Origin: Solidesulfovibrio magneticus RS-1
Lineage (GTDB): Bacteria > Desulfobacterota > Desulfovibrionia > Desulfovibrionales > Desulfovibrionaceae
Length of the DNA stretch: 64,000 nt
Reading direction: 5' to 3'
NCBI RefSeq assembly: GCF_000010665.1
Contig: NC_012796.1
Location: forward strand, 2,137,501 to 2,201,500
Positions 24,901 to 32,292 of this stretch are shown here, piece by piece (within the stretch, counting starts at the first letter, position 1; each line of letters opens with the position of its first letter). The notes under the pieces were generated by a model. It was not told the origin of the DNA. It searched no databases and saw nothing but the letters and a program-made list of their open reading frames with translations. A program made the position numbers and the translations under genes.

Positions 24901-26275
24901 GTGGTGTAAATTCCGGTGTGCTTGAGGTGGCAATCGGTCAGGCTGCCCTGAGTGGAATTTGTGCTGGCTGCGCCTCGTTGGGTTGGGGGTTGAGTTCGGC
25001 CATGGCCTCGACCTGCATGTAGCGGCTTTGCAGTTGCCACTCGTCGTTTTGCTCCAGCAAAATGGCCCCGATGAGCTGGATGATGGAGGCTTCGTTGGGG
25101 AAGATGCCGACCACGTCTGCCCGTCGCTTCACTTCTTTATTCAGCCTTTCCAGCGGATTGGTGCTGTACAGCTTGACCCGGTGCTGTGCCGGGAAGGTCA
25201 TGTAGGCCAGCACGTCGTGCTCGGTTTCATCCATGAAGGTGGCGAGCTTTGGCCATTTGCCGCGAAGCTGGTCGGCGACATGCCGCAGGTCTGGCTGGCG
25301 CCTGCCGCATCCGGCTGTAAAAAGGCTTGGCGCAGGGCGGCCGAGACCATGGCGTGCTGGGACTTGGGAACCCGGACCAAAGCGTTTCGCATCCAGTGGA
25401 CCCGGCAGCGCTGCCACGTGCCCCCGAACGTCTTGGCTATGGCGGCCTTGAGGCCTTCATGGGCGTCGGAGACGACAAGCTTGACGCCACTGAGTCCCCG
25501 ACGAAGAAGGCCTTTGAGGAAAAAAGACCAGAACGGCTCGGCTTCGCTGGGGCCAATGTGCAGCCCCACGATTTCCCGGCGGCCTTCGGTGTTTGCCGCC
25601 ACGGCGATTATGGCGGCGACGCTGACCACCCGACCGCCTTGGCGCTGCTTGAGGTAGGTCGCGTTCAGCCACAAATAGGGCCATTCTCCCGTCAGCGGCC
25701 GAAAAAGAAAAGCATGGACCCGTTCATCGATGTCCTTGCACAGCTTGGACACTTGGGATTTCGAGATGCCGGAAAGGCCCATGGCTTGGACAAGATCATC
25801 CACGCGCCGCGTCGAAATGCCGCCGATCCAAGCCTCCTGGATGACGGCCACCAAGGCGCGTTCGCTGGTCTTGCGTGGCCCCAGGAAGGGCGGAAAGTAG
25901 CTGCCCTGGCGCAGCTTGGGGATGCGCAGTTGGAGAGAGCCGACGCGGGTATCAAGGCTGCGCTCCCGGTAGCCGTTACGGTAGCTGACTCGCTCGGCGC
26001 TTCGTTCGTGGCGGCTGGCCCCGATCAAGCCATCCACATCGGCTTCCATGAGAAGCTGCAAAACGGCTTCTGCTAAGGAGCGGAGAAAATCACCGCCATC
26101 GGCCTTTTGCATCAGCTCAATTAATGCCATGCTGTCCTCGGCCATCGTGGTCTCCTTTGGTTGTAGGTGCGGCTTCGCAACTTCACCTTACAGCCAATTG
26201 ACCCGATGGCCACCTCGCCCATCCCGTCCAGACTGGAGGCCGCCCCAGCCTGGACGACTCCAGAATTTACACCAC
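24901..26275. mobile_element. 1375-bp IS256-family element, inactive
   Basis: Terminal inverted repeats GTGGTGTAAATTC (24901-24913) and its complement (26263-26275) bound the element; a second shared block (GAGGTGGCAATCGG, 24924) recurs with one mismatch and one inserted base inside the right end. Flanks do not show a perfect 8-9-bp duplication. The transposase is damaged twice. Confidence 0.85.
24938..26145 (-). pseudogene. IS256-family transposase, frameshifted and with a mutated first Asp
   Basis: The N-terminal frame (26145 to about 25300) and the C-terminal frame (to 24938) join after QAFLQPDAAG with RQPDLRHVADQLRGKWP, needing one lost base restored near 25305. Restored length is 402 residues, normal for IS256. 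Family blocks are intact: VSYRNGYRERSLDTRVG, VSDAHEGLKAAI and STNPLERLNKEVKRR. The first catalytic Asp, normally in LWLDATY, is Asn here (codon AAC in LWLNATY). So both the frame and the active site are lost. The Shine-Dalgarno AAGGAG before the ATG is still present. Confidence 0.88.
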
Positions 26276-26505
26276 CTCCGTGGACTCTGCCCGTGAGCCG
26301 GGTTCTGGTCTGGGGCTTGAGTGAGGTCGAAGCCGGGAAGAAACCCAGCAGCGACAAGGACTCAGCAACTCAAGAGGAAGGTTCAAGAGTCGCTCATGAG
26401 TCGATCATTCCGCCAGAGCTTGAAGCCCGACTCCAGGCAATTGAGGAGCGTTTGGCGAAGCTGGAACCGAAAGCGAGAGGTGACATCTGTCTGGAGGCCC
26501 TGTAG
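26276..26505 (+). pseudogene. C-terminal fragment of an unknown gene beside the IS256 copy
   Basis: An open frame enters from the IS right end and ends at 26505 with a short coiled-coil-like segment (PPELEARLQAIEERLAKLEP). There is no start codon with a ribosome site outside the IS, so this looks like a gene tail cut by the insertion. The family is not recognisable. Confidence 0.35.
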
Positions 26506-26870
26506 ACGAGGCCACCAAACCCGAATTGAGCCATGCCTCTCTCGATTGCTGACCGCAGGGTCAGGAGGTGAGAGCGAAATTCCTTCCGGTTCTTCTTGAT
26601 CTCTTCTCCGCCTCCCGCCTCCTCCGACCTCCCTTTCCCTCCATCCTTCTCCATTACTCAAACGCCAATGGAGATAAATAGTGTAGTCGAGGGTAAATTC
26701 CTACTGTTTCAGTGAGATTTTGTGACAAGCCAGGGACTGAAAGGCTGGGCAGGGGCATGAGGGTGAGAATGGCGGTCAATGATTCCGACTATTTATGTCA
26801 AAAGTAGCATAGCTCAGGAGCAAGGGAGACGAAGTATTCTCGTACTCAGTCCGCCAGGGGCCAGGGGTCG

Positions 26871-26909
26871 AGTGGTACTTGTGGCTGGTCCTTCTTGTTG
26901 GTACGAAGG
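26871..26909 (+). repeat. three 13-bp iterons, right arm
   Basis: Units start at 26871, 26884 and 26897: AGTGGTACTTGTG, GCTGGTCCTTCTT and GTTGGTACGAAGG. They share TGGT(A/C)C with the left units, have the same 13-base period and orientation, and end 88 bases before the right repeat. Confidence 0.62.
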
Positions 26910-26997
26910 CAGTCATCGACAGAGGCTTCAGGTTCTCTGCTCAGACGAAAAAGTCTTTAAAGTCGAGCTGTTATCTGCGCTTGCTTTTTGGTCCCGC

Positions 26998-27039
26998 CAA
27001 ACGAGCTGTTTGATATTCTTAAACACTGGCGCTGGCAAG
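26998..27039 (+). repeat. right 42-bp direct repeat (attR-like)
   Basis: The second copy of 18967-19008, 41 of 42 bases identical. Weaker similarity continues to about 27070, where both copies read TTGATT or CTGATT followed by TCGAC. Confidence 0.8.
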
Positions 27040-27290
27040 GGGATTTGGCGCAACCCGTTGATTGTATCGACAGACCGCGGCCGCTGCGGGCGGGCGGAGC
27101 TGGACATCCCGCCTGACGTCGTGCACAGGCGTTTTTATGGCTGGGCCCTGTCTTGCAAGGATGTTACGGGGCTCAGGCCCGGCGGGGCGCACGTGGCCTT
27201 GAGGCAACGGCCAGACACCGTCAGTGGCGTCCGGGATGTTGCTTCCGGTCAGACAGCGTGCGACACTGGTTCGCAGACATGGAGAATCGC

Positions 27291-28604
27291 ATGGTCGATG
27301 ATTTGAGCCTGTCCATGAATATCCCGCCGGACACCGCGTTCGTCTGCGCGGTGGTGCAGGCGGCCAAAGCGGCGGCGGAGCGCGTGGGAATGAGCCCGCG
27401 GGAAAGCTATCGTTTCCAATTGACGGTCGAGGAGTTCAGCCTTTGTCTTATGGGCCTTGCCCAGTCCGGTGAACCGTTGCGCATCGATCTGTCGGGGAAA
27501 CGGCATCTGCTGCGCGCGGCGTTTTCGTTTACGGCCTCAAACCTGTCGTTGGGCGGACTCAACATCACGGCCTGCGCCGCGGTCCGGGCGCATGACGAAC
27601 CGTCTCGCGGCCTGGGGCTGCTGCTGGCCGCCAAGGCGGCGGACCGATTTCACGTCGAACATGTTGGCGGCGACCGCTTTCGCATCGTGGCTGAAGTGGA
27701 CAGGCGCTATCCGGAGTGGACGCCGGTCCATGCCGGCGACCAGCCGCGTCTGCCGTTGCGGCTAGCGCATGACCTCGATCCGGCTCGGCTTTCCCAGGCC
27801 GCCGCCCTGGCTGTGGGAGCCTACCCGGTCTGGCAGTGTCCTGGTGCGTTTCGCACGCCGGAACGTTTCGCGGATCTCGTTGCCGACGGACAGGTGTCTT
27901 GCGTTCGCGCCGTTGACGCCGCCGGTCAGACCGTGGGCCTGTTGACCTGGTCGCCCTGCAGCGAGCAGGCCTTGCTGTTTTCCGGGCCCTTTGTCTTCGC
28001 CCCCCGGGAAACGCGCGAAGCGGCGGCCAAACTGCTTGTCGAGGCGTTTTTGCAAGCCGTGGCTCGCCAGCGCTACGCCATTGTCCTGAGCTTTCGGGCG
28101 ACTGCCGATCTGCCGTCCGGCTATTTCGAGTCCCTGGGCAATCTCCAGGCCAGCGCCGAGGATGGCTGTCGCCAACAACCGGTCATTTTCCGGCATCTGC
28201 AGGAAGACATGGGGCAGGCCGTGTGGTGCAGTCCCCGGATCGAGGACTTTGTGCGCCAGGCCTACGACCGTCTGGCCATGGCCCGGGATCTCCTGCCCGT
28301 GGAAGAGTCGGCCGGCCGACCGAGGCGCGAATCCCTCTTGGGCACAACCCTGGACCGACCCCGCGATCTGGCCGAACTGCGCCCGTTTTTGGATGGCCAG
28401 GACATGGCCGCCAATCTGGCTGCCCATGTAGCCGCCATCCGCGACAAGGGCATTGGCCGCATCCTGTTTTACATGGACTTGGCCCGCCCCTGGGAGGCGG
28501 CCCTGGCCGGAGACCTGCTCCAGTCCGGTTTCACTCCGAAAGTCGTGCTGCCCTACGCCGGGCAGGGCGACACGGTCGTCTGGCAGCATGATCAGCCTTG
28601 TTGA
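27291..28604 (+). CDS. RsbW-like domain fused to a GNAT-type acyltransferase module
   Basis: A 437-residue protein. Residues 1-140 resemble an RsbW/HATPase domain (IPPDTAFVCAVVQAAK, YRFQLTVEEFSLCLMGL, SRGLGLLLAAKAADRF), but the N-box Asn is missing, so ATP binding is doubtful. Residues 150-437 are a GNAT-like module followed by a region with ILFYMDLARPWEAALAGDLL, GFTPKVVLPYAGQGDTVVWQ. The same closing pattern ends the ACP fusion at 36349. The ATG 27291 is chosen for GGAG six bases upstream; ATG 27279 is also in frame. Its stop lies 17 bases inside the aminotransferase gene, so the two are translationally linked. The substrate is unknown. Confidence 0.7.
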   Translation: MVDDLSLSMNIPPDTAFVCAVVQAAKAAAERVGMSPRESYRFQLTVEEFSLCLMGLAQSGEPLRIDLSGKRHLLRAAFSFTASNLSLGGLNITACAAVRAHDEPSRGLGLLLAAKAADRFHVEHVGGDRFRIVAEVDRRYPEWTPVHAGDQPRLPLRLAHDLDPARLSQAAALAVGAYPVWQCPGAFRTPERFADLVADGQVSCVRAVDAAGQTVGLLTWSPCSEQALLFSGPFVFAPRETREAAAKLLVEAFLQAVARQRYAIVLSFRATADLPSGYFESLGNLQASAEDGCRQQPVIFRHLQEDMGQAVWCSPRIEDFVRQAYDRLAMARDLLPVEESAGRPRRESLLGTTLDRPRDLAELRPFLDGQDMAANLAAHVAAIRDKGIGRILFYMDLARPWEAALAGDLLQSGFTPKVVLPYAGQGDTVVWQHDQPC

Positions 28605-29697
28605 CCGCGTGCCGGACTATGTCCGGTCTTTCGAGCGCTATGTCCCAAGCCGCCCCGATACGGCGCTCATGCGCCAGTACGGGGTGTCGCACCTGCATCG
28701 CCTCAACAACAACGAAAATCCCCTGGGGCCGCCGGCCTTGGCCTGCGAAGCCATCGCCGCCTTCGCTCCGGAGCGGGCCGCCGTCTATCCCAGCGGCGAC
28801 GCCTACGGCCTGCGGGAGACCTTGGCGGCGCGATTTGGCAAATCCCCCGAGCAATTCCTGGTCGGCAACGGCTCCTGCGAGGTCATCAGTTCCGTGATCC
28901 GGGCTTTTTGCGGGCCCGGCGACGCCGTGGTCACCGCCGACAAAACCTTTGCCGTCTACGAATGGGTGGCCCGTTTTTCGGGCATCGAGGCCCGCCTTGT
29001 TCCCCTTGTTGGCCAGGCTTACAACCCGGCCGGGCTGCTGGCCGCCGTCACGGACAACACCAAGATCGTCTTTGTCTGCAACCCCAACAATCCCACCGGC
29101 GATTGGTGGAACCGGGCCGTGCTGGAGCGGTTTCTGGCCGCACTGGGCGGCCGGGCCTTGGTGGTTCTCGACGAAGCCTACTGCGAATACCTGGACGATC
29201 CCGACTATCCCGACGGCATGGAAGTCCTGGAGCGCCACGACAATGTTTTGGTTTTTCGCACCTTCTCCAAGATGTACGGCCTGGCCGGATTCCGGGTGGG
29301 CTATCTGTGCGGTTCCCGGGAGGCGGTGGACTACGTGCGGCGCACCCACATAGCCTATTCGGTCAACGCCCTGGGCCAGATCGCGGCCACGGCGGCCCTG
29401 GCCGACGACGCCGGCCATATCGCCGACACCCGGCGCATGGTGGCCGAGGCCAGGGGGTATCTGCACGATCTCTTTGACGCCATGGGGCTGGAATACGTCA
29501 GCGGGGCCGGCAATTTCATCATGGTCGCCGCCCCCGTCTCCGATACCCTGCTCTACCGGCGACTCATGCGCGAGGGCGTCATGGTGCGCACCATGACGGG
29601 CTTTCGCTACCCCAACTGGATTCGTGTCACCCTGGCGCGCGAACCGGCCATGGAGGCCTTTGCCAAGGCTTTTCGCAAGGTACTGGCTATCCCGTGA
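28588..29697 (+). CDS. HisC-like PLP-dependent aminotransferase
   Basis: A 369-residue fold-type I aminotransferase of the histidinol-phosphate/aromatic aminotransferase family. Conserved features are LNNNENPLGPP at the N-terminus, NPNNPTG for cofactor phosphate and ring contacts, VVLDEAYCEY with the Asp that holds the pyridine nitrogen, and TFSKMYGLAGFRVGY with the Schiff-base Lys228, plus the late RxT stretch WIRVTLAR. It is not next to other his genes; its partners are a GNAT protein, a transporter and an aryl-CoA ligase, so its substrate is probably a pathway-specific keto or amino acid rather than histidinol phosphate. It overlaps the genes on both sides (17 bases and 4 bases), forming a tight three-gene operon. 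Confidence 0.88.
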   Translation: MISLVDRVPDYVRSFERYVPSRPDTALMRQYGVSHLHRLNNNENPLGPPALACEAIAAFAPERAAVYPSGDAYGLRETLAARFGKSPEQFLVGNGSCEVISSVIRAFCGPGDAVVTADKTFAVYEWVARFSGIEARLVPLVGQAYNPAGLLAAVTDNTKIVFVCNPNNPTGDWWNRAVLERFLAALGGRALVVLDEAYCEYLDDPDYPDGMEVLERHDNVLVFRTFSKMYGLAGFRVGYLCGSREAVDYVRRTHIAYSVNALGQIAATAALADDAGHIADTRRMVAEARGYLHDLFDAMGLEYVSGAGNFIMVAAPVSDTLLYRRLMREGVMVRTMTGFRYPNWIRVTLAREPAMEAFAKAFRKVLAIP

Positions 29698-30908
29698 ACG
29701 ACCGCGCCGTATCCCGGCCCGAGCGGCTTTTCAGCTACGACTTCATCGTGCTGACCCTGGCGGCCGCCTTCGGGTTTTGCAACATCGCCGTCTTTTACGG
29801 CTTCAGCGCCTATCTGGGCCGCCTGGGAGTGGACCCGGCCTGGTGGGGGCCGCTGCTGGCCGCCGAACCCCTGGCCGCTTTTTGCCTGCGGCCATTTTTG
29901 AGCCTGCTGGTCACGCCGCAAAACGCCCTGTCCATCGCCAGGTGGTCCCTGGTCGGCCTGGGGGCGGCCCTTGGCGGATATCCCCTGGTCCACGGCGTCG
30001 CGCTGCTCGCGGTTGTCCGGCTCTGTCACGGCGTGGCCTTCGTGTGTCTGGTCAGCGCCGTCACGGCGCTGCTCGCCCAGGCCATCCCCAAGAGCCTCGC
30101 CGGCCGGGCGTTCGGTTATTTTTCCCTTTCGGCCCTGGTGCCTTATGCCGTCATGCCGCCCCTGGCCGAGGGGCTGCTGCCGCTTTTGGGACGCGAGGAT
30201 CGGGTGTACGCGTGTTGCGCGGTTTTTGTGTTGCCGGCCCTGGCGTTGCTGGCCCCCCTTGAGCGGCGTCTTGGGCGGCGGGCCATGGCCGAGGTCGCGG
30301 GGACGAGCCGGCCGACGCTAGGGCAGATGCGCCAAACCCTGGCTCAGCCGTCGGTGCGCTTGGTGCTTGCTGCCAATTTGTGCCTGTTTTTGAGCACCAC
30401 CTTGATTTTCTTTTTCATCAAGCCCTTTGCCTCGGGCCTTGGGCTGGCCGATCCGGGCTTGTTTTTCACGGTCTCCACGGCCGCTTCCATCGCCGTCCGG
30501 GTGCTGGCCGGGGCGGCCTACGACAAACTGCCCCGGGAAACGCTGCTTGTTGCCGCGCTGCTCGCTCTGGCCGGCTGTATCGCCGGTTTTGCCGACACAA
30601 GCGGCCAGGGCCGGCTCCTGGCCCTGGCCGCCGGCTACGGCCTGTGCCTGGGCGTGGCCATGCCCCTTGCCAACGCCATCATGTTCGGCTTGTCCAAGCC
30701 GGCCATGCGCGCAACCAACTTGAACCTGATGCTGTTCATGATGGACACGGCTTACGTGTTCGGCCCCTTGGCAGGCGGCGCGCTGCTGGCGACCGGGGCC
30801 GGCTATCCGACGCTGTTTCTTATCGCCGCCGGCTGCGCCCTGGCCGCCGGGCTGCTTATGGCCCCTCTGGCCGTCGTCGGCTGGCGCGCCTTGGGAAAAG
30901 TGCGATAG
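29694..30908 (+). CDS. MFS transporter
   Basis: A 404-residue inner-membrane protein with about 12 hydrophobic segments, typical of the major facilitator superfamily. GTG is the start and overlaps the aminotransferase stop (GTGA). The first helix contains FGFCNIAVFYGFSAYLGRLG, the cytoplasmic loop reads SLAGRAFGYFSLS and the second half repeats the pattern (AIMFGLSKPAMRATNLNL). The subgroup resembles small-solute/drug exporters rather than sugar symporters. As the last gene of the operon it is a good candidate to export the pathway product or import its precursor. Confidence 0.85.
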   Translation: MNDRAVSRPERLFSYDFIVLTLAAAFGFCNIAVFYGFSAYLGRLGVDPAWWGPLLAAEPLAAFCLRPFLSLLVTPQNALSIARWSLVGLGAALGGYPLVHGVALLAVVRLCHGVAFVCLVSAVTALLAQAIPKSLAGRAFGYFSLSALVPYAVMPPLAEGLLPLLGREDRVYACCAVFVLPALALLAPLERRLGRRAMAEVAGTSRPTLGQMRQTLAQPSVRLVLAANLCLFLSTTLIFFFIKPFASGLGLADPGLFFTVSTAASIAVRVLAGAAYDKLPRETLLVAALLALAGCIAGFADTSGQGRLLALAAGYGLCLGVAMPLANAIMFGLSKPAMRATNLNLMLFMMDTAYVFGPLAGGALLATGAGYPTLFLIAAGCALAAGLLMAPLAVVGWRALGKVR

Positions 30909-30979
30909 TGCTTTATGAAGCAGGATAAATTTAGCCTAGTGACGGCAAAGTGCCCTCGGCGGCTTTTCAAGATGCGGCG

Positions 30980-31810
30980 CTAAAGACCAAGAAGTCGCAA
31001 GGGAAGGTTGCCGGCCAGACGCAGGCGATAGGCGGCCGTGGCCCGGAGGTCGTCGATGGGCGAGACGTCCTCGCGGAGGCGTTGGCCGGCCTCGGCCAGG
31101 CTATGCCGGTCGAGACGCCGGCCGAGCAGACAGGCTTCGGCCTGGGCGCAACGACGCGCCGTCGGCCCCAGGCTGCCTACGGCCAAGCGCGCCTTGGTTA
31201 CGCATCCGGCCTCGTCGCGGACGATGACGGCGGCCAGGCTGGCCACGGCGATGGCCAGGGCGTCGCGTCGCCCGACCTTCTCGAAATGGTGCAGTGCGCC
31301 GGGGGGTGGCGGACTAACGAGGACCGCCGTGACGATTTCTTCCGGGGCCAGGGCCGTGCGTCCCGGACCGAGGATGCACTCGGCCAGGGGGAGGCGGCGG
31401 ATGCCCTGGCGTGAGGCCAGTTCCACCTGGGCGTCCAGGGCGTGCAGCGGCGGCAGCGTGTCCCCGGCCGGGGAGGCGGTCGCGATGTTGCCGCCCAGGG
31501 TGCCCATGTTGCGGACAAGCGGCGAACCCAGGACGGACAGGGCCCGGGCCAAGGCCGGCAGGCGCTCGCGGACCAGGGGATGGGCCAGGAGCCGGGCATG
31601 GCAGGCGGTCGCGCCAAGGCGAATGAGTCCGTCTTCCAGGCCGACGGCGTTCAGGCCGGAGATGGCCTCCAGGAGGGCCACGTCGCAGGGTGTTTGCCGC
31701 TGCCTCAGGCCCACAAGCAGATCCGTGCCGCCGGCCATGGGGCGCGCTCCGTCTTCCAGCATGGGCCACAGCGCTTCCAGACTGTCTGGCCGCATGACCC
31801 GGCCGATCAT
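30980..31810 (-). CDS. molybdenum hydroxylase, FAD-binding subunit
   Basis: A 276-residue subunit of the xanthine-dehydrogenase/CO-dehydrogenase family, carrying FAD and passing electrons from the Fe-S subunit. The FAD motifs are ARPMAGGTDLLV and LVRNMGTLGGNIATASPAGD, which bind the pyrophosphate and flavin. The C-terminal domain follows with KVGRRDALAIAVAS. The length fits the CoxM type and lacks the extra [4Fe-4S] loop of the 4-hydroxybenzoyl-CoA reductase beta subunit as I know it. It overlaps the Fe-S subunit by 4 bases and is last in the three-gene unit. It converges on the MFS gene with no obvious terminator between. Confidence 0.93.
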   Translation of the reverse strand: MIGRVMRPDSLEALWPMLEDGARPMAGGTDLLVGLRQRQTPCDVALLEAISGLNAVGLEDGLIRLGATACHARLLAHPLVRERLPALARALSVLGSPLVRNMGTLGGNIATASPAGDTLPPLHALDAQVELASRQGIRRLPLAECILGPGRTALAPEEIVTAVLVSPPPPGALHHFEKVGRRDALAIAVASLAAVIVRDEAGCVTKARLAVGSLGPTARRCAQAEACLLGRRLDRHSLAEAGQRLREDVSPIDDLRATAAYRLRLAGNLPLRLLGL

Positions 31811-32292
31811 GACTTTTCCTCCCGGATGACCGCGGCCGCAGCCATGACGGCGTCCACGATCTTCACGTAGCCGGTGCAGCGGCACAGGTTGCCCGACAGG
31901 CCCTGGCGCACGGCCGCCCGATCCGGCGCGGGGTCGCGAGCCAGGAGGTCGGCGGCGGCGATGGTCATGCCCGGCGTGCAATAGCCGCATTGCACGGCGC
32001 CGCAGTCGGCGAAAGCTGTTTGCAGGGGATGGGGCGCTTGGGGGCTGCCGAGTCCCTCGGCGGTGGTCAGCACACGTCCTTCGAGTTGGGCGGCGAGCAT
32101 GAGGCAGGACAGCTTCGCCGTCCCGTCCACCAGCACGGCGCAGGCCCCGCATTCCCCCGTGCCGCAGCCTTCCTTGACGGCGGTCAGGCCGCAAGCCTCG
32201 CGCAGGACGTCCAAGGCCCGCGCGCCCGGCGCGGCCTGGACGCTCACGGGTTCGCCGTTGAGCCGAAACGTTAGTGTTTGGCGTTCCCTCAT
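31807..32292 (-). CDS. molybdenum hydroxylase, [2Fe-2S] subunit
   Basis: A 161-residue electron-transfer subunit with two [2Fe-2S] clusters. The plant-ferredoxin-like N-terminal cluster has CGTGECGACAV and a fourth Cys in LSCLML. The helical C-terminal cluster has CGYCTPGM and LCRCTGY. This is the CoxS/XdhC-type small subunit, between the molybdenum centre and FAD. Starts and stops overlap both neighbouring subunits by 4 bases (ATGA), so translation is coupled, consistent with stoichiometric assembly. Confidence 0.95.
   Translation of the reverse strand: MRERQTLTFRLNGEPVSVQAAPGARALDVLREACGLTAVKEGCGTGECGACAVLVDGTAKLSCLMLAAQLEGRVLTTAEGLGSPQAPHPLQTAFADCGAVQCGYCTPGMTIAAADLLARDPAPDRAAVRQGLSGNLCRCTGYVKIVDAVMAAAAVIREEKS

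Larger units (their letters stand above)
18967..27039. mobile_element. 8.1-kb integrative element with attL/attR-like ends
   Basis: A 42-bp sequence at 18967-19008 recurs at 26998-27039 with one mismatch, and weaker similarity continues about 35 bases further. Between the copies lie a tyrosine integrase (inactivated), a KilA-N protein, an SGNH envelope protein, two IS elements and remnants. Just inside each end are three iterons with an exact 13-base period, at nearly the same distance (88 bases) from each core, the layout expected of arm-type integrase sites. Base composition and codon use in 20.8-22.3 kb are clearly more AT-rich than the flanks. I infer a decayed, phage- or island-like element. 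Confidence 0.75.
26506..27290. other. gene-free right end of the element
   Basis: About 785 bases with no supported gene. The interval holds the three right-hand iterons (26871-26909), the right 42-bp repeat (26998-27039) and then the 5' region of the next cluster, whose promoter is not evident. The part up to 27000 is AT-rich like the element. Confidence 0.5.

Noticed and set aside
24889-26285. Target-site duplication around the IS256 copy
   Set aside because: The flanks share only TCCGT at an offset (CGTCCGTCAAT and CTCCGTGGA), not an exact 8-9-bp duplication.
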